Origin: DATBIS01 sp036556805
Lineage (GTDB): Bacteria > Actinomycetota > UBA4738 > HRBIN12
DNA: 17,830 bases
Assembly: GCA_036556805.1 (NCBI GenBank)
Contig: DATBIS010000101.1
Location: forward strand, 1-17,830
Reading direction: 5' to 3'
Numbering within the stretch: the first letter of the stretch is position 1; each line of letters opens with the position of its first letter. Positions 13,635-17,830 of the stretch are shown here, in pieces. Position numbers and translations under genes: made by a program. The notes under the pieces are model-generated. The model was not told the origin of the DNA. It was given only the letters and a program-made list of their open reading frames with translations, and made no database searches.

Positions 13635-14132
13635 GTGCTCGCATCGAAGAAGCGCGGACTGCGGCTGGCCGTGGCGCTGGGATGCGTCGTCGTCATCGCG
13701 ACCGCTTGCTCGTCCGAATCGAGCGGCCCGACTGGGTCTCCGAGCCCGTCGGCGCCGGCGACGAGCGTCGAACAGCCTTCCCCGTCGCCGAGCGAGTCGA
13801 CCGGCGGTGGCGCGACCGAGCTCGACCTGAGTGGCACGTGGTCGGGCACATGGACCAACACGACGCCGAACAACGCAAACGGGTCCTTCACGATCGAGTG
13901 GGTGCAGTCGGGGAGCGATCTCGCCGGCACGATCTCGATCGCGGGAACGCCCTGCCTCGATGGCGGCGACATCACCGGGGAGATCCACGGCGACGCGATC
14001 GAGTTCGGGGCGGTGAACGGACAGGTCGCGGTCCAGTACGAGGGCACGCTCCACGGGGACTCGATGTCGGGGACCTACACGACGAAGTGTGGGGACGCCG
14101 AGGGCACCTGGAAGGCCTCGAAGAAGGCCTAG
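13635..14132 (+). CDS. Lipoprotein with Ser/Pro linker and beta-rich domain
   Basis: 165 residues from GTG 13635, five bases after GAGGAG; an in-frame GTG at 13629 lies inside that site. The start gives a textbook lipoprotein signal: basic SKKRGLR, hydrophobic LAVALGCVVVIA, and lipobox A-T-A-Cys25. After lipidation the protein has a low-complexity Ser/Pro/Thr tether (26-58), then a compact domain of repeated short strands (DLSGTWSGTWTN, GSFTIEWVQSGSDLAGTISI, ITGEIHGDAIEFG, GTLHGDSMSGTYT). This is the up-and-down pattern of small surface lipoprotein barrels. Two Cys (about 118 and 155) may pair. No enzymatic motif is seen. The end encodes a repeated Lys-Ala, producing an AGGCCT inverted repeat over the stop that may be incidental. 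Confidence 0.78.
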   Translation: MLASKKRGLRLAVALGCVVVIATACSSESSGPTGSPSPSAPATSVEQPSPSPSESTGGGATELDLSGTWSGTWTNTTPNNANGSFTIEWVQSGSDLAGTISIAGTPCLDGGDITGEIHGDAIEFGAVNGQVAVQYEGTLHGDSMSGTYTTKCGDAEGTWKASKKA

Positions 14133-14157
14133 CTCAGATCACGCCGGCTCGTGCCGA

Positions 14158-14163
14158 TAGCAA
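14158..14163 (+). promoter_or_regulatory. Weak -10-like TAGCAA before the polytopic protein
   Basis: TAGCAA ends five bases before ATG 14169. It departs from TANNNT at the last base, and the spacing is one base short of the others, so this is only suggestive. It favours ATG 14169 over GTG 14151, which lies upstream of it. Confidence 0.25.
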
Positions 14164-14168
14164 CCGGG

Positions 14169-15704
14169 ATGGCCACCGTCGCCACCTCGTTGCCTCGCAC
14201 GCGTCCGCTGCGGTTGCACCCCATCGTGGTCGCGGTGGTCGCGACCACGCTCGCGGCGGGTGTGTATGCGTGGATGCGTCTGCCGGTGGCGGCGAGCATC
14301 CATGCGCACCTCCTCGGATGGTGCACGCGGTTCGCCATGCAGCCGCAGGACTGGCACTGCCGAACGAGCGGTGGACTCGTGGCCGCCGCCTATGTCGGAG
14401 GGTCGTTGCTGATCGGGCTCGGCGTGGCGCTGCCGGGGGTGATCCTCGCCGCGAGCGGCCGCCGGCTCTCCGCGATCGTGCCGCTCGGGCTCGTCGCGGT
14501 CGCGACCGCGGTGGTGCCGCTGGTGACCTTCGGCCAGGGTGAGTACGGGTCGCTCCTCGGCATCAGCCCGTCGCTGTTCGACTACGGAGCTGGTCGCTCC
14601 TTCTGGATCACGCACGCGGCGCTCACCATCGGCCTCGACGCGCTCCTGCTGTCGGTGCCGGCGCTTGCGGTGGGGTACGTGTCGAGGCGGCGGGCGCGTC
14701 CCGCGCCGCTGCCGAGGCGCGCTGCGAGGCTCGCCACGCTGGCGGTGGTCGGCGCGGTGGTGGGGCTCCGGCTGCTCTGGTCGCACGCGCCCGACGACCT
14801 CGTCGTGCATTCGGCGGCCGACACGTGGATCGCGCTGATGACCATGGGGGTGTTCGCGGCCATGCTCGGCACCGACCGACGGTTCTGGCCGTGGGCGATC
14901 GCGCCGGTCGCGGTGCTGTTATCGCTCGGTCCCGCCATGGCGGTGATGTCGCTCAGCAGCAGACTCACGGCGTTCTCGTGGTTCTCCGACGTCGTCCCGC
15001 TGGCGTGCGTCGGCCTCGTCGCATCGGCGTGGCGTCCGCTCGCCGAGCGGCTGGTGCGACGCGGAAAGCGTGTCGACGGAACGTCACCGCAAGCGCAGCG
15101 GCGCTTCCGTCCTACCGTCGCGCTGAACACGATCGCGGTCATGCTCGTGGCGATCTCGGTCCTCATGCAACGCACCGACCCCCTTCCGATTCAGATCTCG
15201 GTCACGCTCCCGACCTATCTGGGTGAGCGGAACGTTGCCAACGACGTGCGCACGAAGCAGAACCTCGACGAGGCCATGCGCGCGATGCGGTCCTATCGGG
15301 CGGAGCACGGCACGTTCGAGGGGTTCGACGCCTCGGTGGGCGAGTCCCTCGTGCCCTCGCTCGCATGGAGCGACGATCCCAGTGGCGAGAACCTCGTCGT
15401 TCGCGTGACCACGGCGACCGGCGAGCGCGCGCAGCTCCTCGCGGCGAGTGCCTCGGGGTCGACGTTCTGCCTGCGGGCGAAGGGCTCAACCCTCACCTAC
15501 GGCGTGGCGGAGCACGGCGGTGCCTCGGAGGCGATCGCCGCGTGCGGCTCGATGCCGTGGACCTCGGCGGCGCTGAAGATGTTCGACGTAGAAGCCATGT
15601 GTGACGGCATGGACGACCAGGTGATCCTGGTGTGTCGCGCGGTGCAGCGGCTGATCCGTCGGGTGCTCGTCACCAGCCACCCTTCCCGGCCGGTCGGCGC
15701 CTAG
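14169..15704 (+). CDS. Polytopic membrane protein with C-terminal pilin-like domain
   Basis: 511 residues from ATG 14169 (GTG 14151 is possible). About nine membrane helices can be picked out near 17-35, 70-95, 101-121, 145-170, 188-204, 218-234, 238-262, 274-288 and 317-333. The remainder (about 340-511) is soluble and probably exported. Its start, TKQNLDEAMRAMRSYRAEHG (362-381), followed by TFEGF and a strand-rich part ending STFCLRAKGS, resembles the alpha-spine end and beta-sheet of type IV pilin/pseudopilin globular domains ('YRaenGtf-gl...LaA-S-sG-xFCl'). The pilin leader peptide and N-terminal methylation site are absent; the last membrane helix takes the place of the pilin stem. Cys434, Cys459, Cys478 and Cys489 could form disulfides. 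I recognise no transporter or enzyme signature in the membrane part. The stop interlocks with the GNAT gene's stop on CTAG. Confidence 0.75.
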   Translation: MATVATSLPRTRPLRLHPIVVAVVATTLAAGVYAWMRLPVAASIHAHLLGWCTRFAMQPQDWHCRTSGGLVAAAYVGGSLLIGLGVALPGVILAASGRRLSAIVPLGLVAVATAVVPLVTFGQGEYGSLLGISPSLFDYGAGRSFWITHAALTIGLDALLLSVPALAVGYVSRRRARPAPLPRRAARLATLAVVGAVVGLRLLWSHAPDDLVVHSAADTWIALMTMGVFAAMLGTDRRFWPWAIAPVAVLLSLGPAMAVMSLSSRLTAFSWFSDVVPLACVGLVASAWRPLAERLVRRGKRVDGTSPQAQRRFRPTVALNTIAVMLVAISVLMQRTDPLPIQISVTLPTYLGERNVANDVRTKQNLDEAMRAMRSYRAEHGTFEGFDASVGESLVPSLAWSDDPSGENLVVRVTTATGERAQLLAASASGSTFCLRAKGSTLTYGVAEHGGASEAIAACGSMPWTSAALKMFDVEAMCDGMDDQVILVCRAVQRLIRRVLVTSHPSRPVGA

Positions 15705-15712
15705 CGACGCCG
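15695..15712. terminator. Short stem-loop over interlocked CTAG stops
   Basis: CGGCG (15695-15699) and CGCCG (15708-15712) flank an eight-base loop holding CTAG, in which the stop codons of both converging genes overlap. Five pairs and no T-run make this a tentative bidirectional terminator. Confidence 0.3.
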
Positions 15713-16240
15713 TTCGTAGCGCACGACGTACCGGACGTCGTCGCCGTGCTGCCCGCGCCGGATGCGCTCGACGAGCTTCATGCCGACGTGCTCGGCGACC
15801 GCGATCGACGGGGCATTGCTCGCGCTCGCGTACGCGCGCACGACGTCGGCACCGAGCGTGCCGAGGATGTAGTCGACGAGCGCGCCGACGGCTTCGGTCG
15901 CGTAGCCGCGCCCCTGGGTGGCCGGGGCGATCGTGTAGCCGATCTTCATGACGCCCGGCTCGCCGTCGGCGGGGCTCATGCCGACGTCGCCCACCAGCAC
16001 GCCGGTCTCGCGTTCGATCACGGAGAGCTGAACCCAGCCACCGGCCTCACCCGGTGACCGCGAGGACATCTCCTCGATCATCGCGCGCACCCCGTCGGGA
16101 TCGGTGCGATCCCAGCCCTGCCATCGGCGAACGTCGGGGTCGGATCGGTACGCGGAGATCACGTCCGCGTCGTCGGGCACCGATCGTCGAAGGAGCAGCC
16201 GCTCGGTCACGAGCGGCTCGAAGGCCGTGTCGGTTTGCAT
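15701..16240 (-). CDS. GNAT family N-acetyltransferase (RimJ/RimL-like)
   Basis: 179 residues from ATG 16240. The opening LVTERLLLRRSVPDDADVISAYRSDPDV is the typical first strand and helix of RimJ/RimL-type acetyltransferases. The acetyl-CoA pyrophosphate-binding loop is QGRGYATEAV (109-118), preceded by the strand MKIGYTIAP. The motif B end ASASNAPSIAVAEHVGMKLV (138-157) holds the conserved Asn142 and Ser145. Family members acetylate protein N-termini, antibiotics or small amines; the substrate here is unknown. Start choice is supported by a TACGCT hexamer eight bases upstream, which implies a leaderless transcript; a longer upstream frame would run into the cyclase gene. It diverges from the adenylate cyclase gene with only 46 bases between starts. 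Confidence 0.88.
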   Translation of the reverse strand: MQTDTAFEPLVTERLLLRRSVPDDADVISAYRSDPDVRRWQGWDRTDPDGVRAMIEEMSSRSPGEAGGWVQLSVIERETGVLVGDVGMSPADGEPGVMKIGYTIAPATQGRGYATEAVGALVDYILGTLGADVVRAYASASNAPSIAVAEHVGMKLVERIRRGQHGDDVRYVVRYERRR

Positions 16241-16248
16241 CCCGTCGA

Positions 16249-16254
16249 AGCGTA
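16249..16254 (-). promoter_or_regulatory. Candidate -10 element TACGCT for the GNAT gene
   Basis: On the - strand TACGCT ends eight bases before ATG 16240 with no Shine-Dalgarno sequence. It lies where the -35 of the opposing cyclase promoter would be. Confidence 0.45.
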
Positions 16255-16272
16255 CCGGCCTCACGGTCCGCC

Positions 16273-16278
16273 TAGACT
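16273..16278 (+). promoter_or_regulatory. Candidate -10 element TAGACT for the cyclase gene
   Basis: TAGACT ends eight bases before ATG 16287, again without a Shine-Dalgarno sequence, fitting a leaderless start. It is separated from the divergent GNAT -10 by 18 bases. Confidence 0.5.
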
Positions 16279-16286
16279 TCCCGCAC

Positions 16287-17830
16287 ATGGCTGCGTGCCC
16301 CTCCTGCGGCGCCGAGAACCCGGAAGGCGCGCGGTTCTGCAACGAGTGCGGCGCGCCGATGCCCGAGGCCGCCGCGAGGACGGGCGGCGAGGTCCGCAAG
16401 ACCGTCACGATCGTCTTCTGCGACGTGACGGGTTCGACCGCGCTGGGCGAGCGGCTCGACCCCGAGGCGCTCAGGCGCGTGATGAGCCGGTACTTCGCCG
16501 CGATGACGGAGGCGATCGAACGCCACGGCGGGACGGTGGAGAAGTTCATCGGGGACGCGGTCATGGCGGTGTTCGGCATCCCCACCACGCACGAGGACGA
16601 CGCGCTCCGCGCGGTGCGCGCGGCGGCCGACATGCGCGAGGCGCTTCGCCTGCTCAACAAGGAGCTCGAGCGGGACCACGGCGCGACCCTCACGTGTCGG
16701 ATCGGAGTGAACACCGGCGAGGTCGTGGCGGGCGACGCGACGCGTCGACAGGCGCTCGTCACCGGCGATGCGGTGAACATGGCCGCGCGGCTGGAGCAGG
16801 CCGCACCGCCCGGCGAGGTGCTCGTCTCCGACGGGACGCTGAAGCTCGTGCGCGACGCGGTCGTCGCCGACGCCGTCGAGCCGCTCGAGCTGAAGGGCAA
16901 GACCGAGCTGGTCGCGGCGCATCGGCTCATCGAGGTGCACGCGGGCGCCGCCGGCGTCGCGCGCCGGATGGACTCGCCGCTCGTCGGTCGCGAACGGCAG
17001 CTCGCTCAGCTCCGGCAGGCGTTCGAGGACGTCGTGGCCGATCGCGTCTGCCACCTGTTCACGGTGCTCGGTCCGCCCGGCGTCGGGAAGTCGCGCCTGG
17101 TGCAGGAGGCACTCGAGGGGATGACGGGCGCGACGGTACTGGCCGGCCGCTGCCTCTCCTACGGGGACGGCATCACGTACTGGCCGCTCGTCGAGATCGT
17201 GCGCGACGCCGTCGGCCGCGACGTGACCGGCGACCTCGTGGGCGCGATCGCCGCACTGCTCCCCGAGGATGAGGCCGCGCAAGACGTGGCAGCGCGCGTC
17301 GCGCAGCTCACCGGCGGAACGAGCGACCGCTCGCTGCCCGCCGAGGAGATCGGCTGGGCGGTACGCCGGTTCCTCGAGGGGATGGCGAAGACGCGGCCCC
17401 TCGTCGTTGTGGTGGACGACCTGCAATGGGCCGAACCGAGCCTGCTGGACCTGCTCGACCAGATCACCGACTGGAGCCGCGACGCGCCGATGCTCGTCGT
17501 GTGCATGGCTCGACCCGAGCTGCTGGACGTTCGAGGCGATTGGGGGGGCGGCAAGCTCCACGCGACCACCGCAGCGCTCGAGCCGCTCTCGGCGGACGAG
17601 TCGGGGCGGCTCGTGGCGAACCTCCTCGGCGGCGACGCCCTCGAGGCCCGGACTCGTGAACGGATCGTCGGGGCCGCCGAGGGCAACCCGCTGTTCGTCG
17701 AGGAGACGGTCGCGATGCTCGTCGACGACGGGGTCCTCCGACGAGAGGGCGAACGGTGGACGACCGGCGACCTCGCCGAGGTCACCGTCCCCCCGACGAT
17801 CCAGGCGCTGCTTGCAGCGCGCCTGGATCG
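16287..17830 (+). CDS. Zinc-ribbon class III adenylate cyclase with AAA ATPase, 3' truncated
   Basis: The frame is open from ATG 16287 to the window edge (514 residues seen); the C-terminus is missing. Order of domains: a zinc ribbon (Cys4, Cys7, Cys18, Cys21), a class III nucleotide cyclase domain (about 36-190), and an AAA_16-type ATPase beginning at SPLVGRERQLAQL (230-242), with Walker A GPPGVGKS (262-269) and Walker B LVVVVDDLQWAE. The cyclase has a full set of catalytic residues: metal-binding Asp46 (FCDVTGST) and Asp90 (FIGDAVMAVFG), adenine-selecting Lys86 and Asp161, and transition-state Asn164 and Arg168 (GDAVNMAARL). It should therefore make cAMP. Relatives usually continue into TPR repeats and run to 1000 residues or more. 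The ATPase resembles STAND-type regulators, suggesting a cytoplasmic signal-sensing cyclase. No membrane segment is seen. Confidence 0.92.
   Translation, partial: MAACPSCGAENPEGARFCNECGAPMPEAAARTGGEVRKTVTIVFCDVTGSTALGERLDPEALRRVMSRYFAAMTEAIERHGGTVEKFIGDAVMAVFGIPTTHEDDALRAVRAAADMREALRLLNKELERDHGATLTCRIGVNTGEVVAGDATRRQALVTGDAVNMAARLEQAAPPGEVLVSDGTLKLVRDAVVADAVEPLELKGKTELVAAHRLIEVHAGAAGVARRMDSPLVGRERQLAQLRQAFEDVVADRVCHLFTVLGPPGVGKSRLVQEALEGMTGATVLAGRCLSYGDGITYWPLVEIVRDAVGRDVTGDLVGAIAALLPEDEAAQDVAARVAQLTGGTSDRSLPAEEIGWAVRRFLEGMAKTRPLVVVVDDLQWAEPSLLDLLDQITDWSRDAPMLVVCMARPELLDVRGDWGGGKLHATTAALEPLSADESGRLVANLLGGDALEARTRERIVGAAEGNPLFVEETVAMLVDDGVLRREGERWTTGDLAEVTVPPTIQALLAARLD

Noticed and set aside
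14113..14130. AGGCCT-N6-AGGCCT inverted repeat over the lipoprotein stop codon
   Set aside because: It arises from a repeated Lys-Ala codon pair with a self-complementary hexamer and no T-run, so it may be coding coincidence. Not listed as a terminator.
16272..17561. A 429-codon - strand open frame over the cyclase/ATPase gene
   Set aside because: The + strand frame has a complete zinc ribbon, cyclase and Walker motifs. The antisense product is low-complexity Arg/His/Asp/Glu sequence typical of a shadow frame.

Overview
The window is a GC-rich, densely coded bacterial chromosome segment. GTG starts are common, actinobacterial-style leaderless promoters recur (a TANNNT hexamer 6-8 bases before the start codon), and the gene set includes a stand-alone topoisomerase IB, DUF3096, a VOC protein, and a zinc-ribbon/cyclase/ATPase regulator. 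I infer an uncultured soil- or sediment-type member of the Actinomycetota, but no phylogenetic marker is present and a Chloroflexota relative cannot be excluded. I see no rRNA, tRNA, CRISPR array or insertion sequence, and no gene-free stretch over 300 bases.

Layout. 1-1448: end of a sarcosine-oxidase-type locus (gamma-like C-terminus, then a beta-like flavoprotein sharing a GTGA overlap). 1560-6990: a run of + strand genes: a small secreted protein, a PYROXD2-like FAD oxidoreductase, topoisomerase IB, an aldo/keto reductase and a secreted NAGPA-type phosphodiester glycosidase. 7193-8179: an odd protein with a receiver-like domain, one membrane helix and a Gly-rich tail, converging on a stand-alone 5'-3' exonuclease (8187-9083, -). 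9203-10114: a cupin and a VOC protein diverging from a shared promoter region. 10247-11855: an McrB-like AAA+ ATPase overlapping a DUF2357 protein that lacks the nuclease usually attached to it. It converges on a helix-hairpin-helix/PHP protein that looks like polymerase X without its polymerase core (11871-12929, -). 13057-15704: a DUF3096 membrane peptide, a small membrane protein (-), a lipoprotein and a roughly nine-helix membrane protein with a pilin-like exported domain. 15701-17830: a GNAT acetyltransferase (-) diverging from a class III adenylate cyclase/AAA ATPase that runs off the window.

Working together. Only three gene pairs look functionally coupled: sarcosine oxidase subunits, McrB-like/DUF2357, and perhaps cupin/VOC through their shared promoter region. 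The most unusual content is the nuclease-less McrB/DUF2357 pair facing a stripped-down PolX-type PHP protein across a perfect inverted repeat that spans both stop codons. The receiver-membrane-glycine protein and the pilin-domain membrane protein come next. All four convergent junctions are extremely tight (15 bases apart to 4 bases overlapping). All functional calls come from reading motifs; no database search was run.
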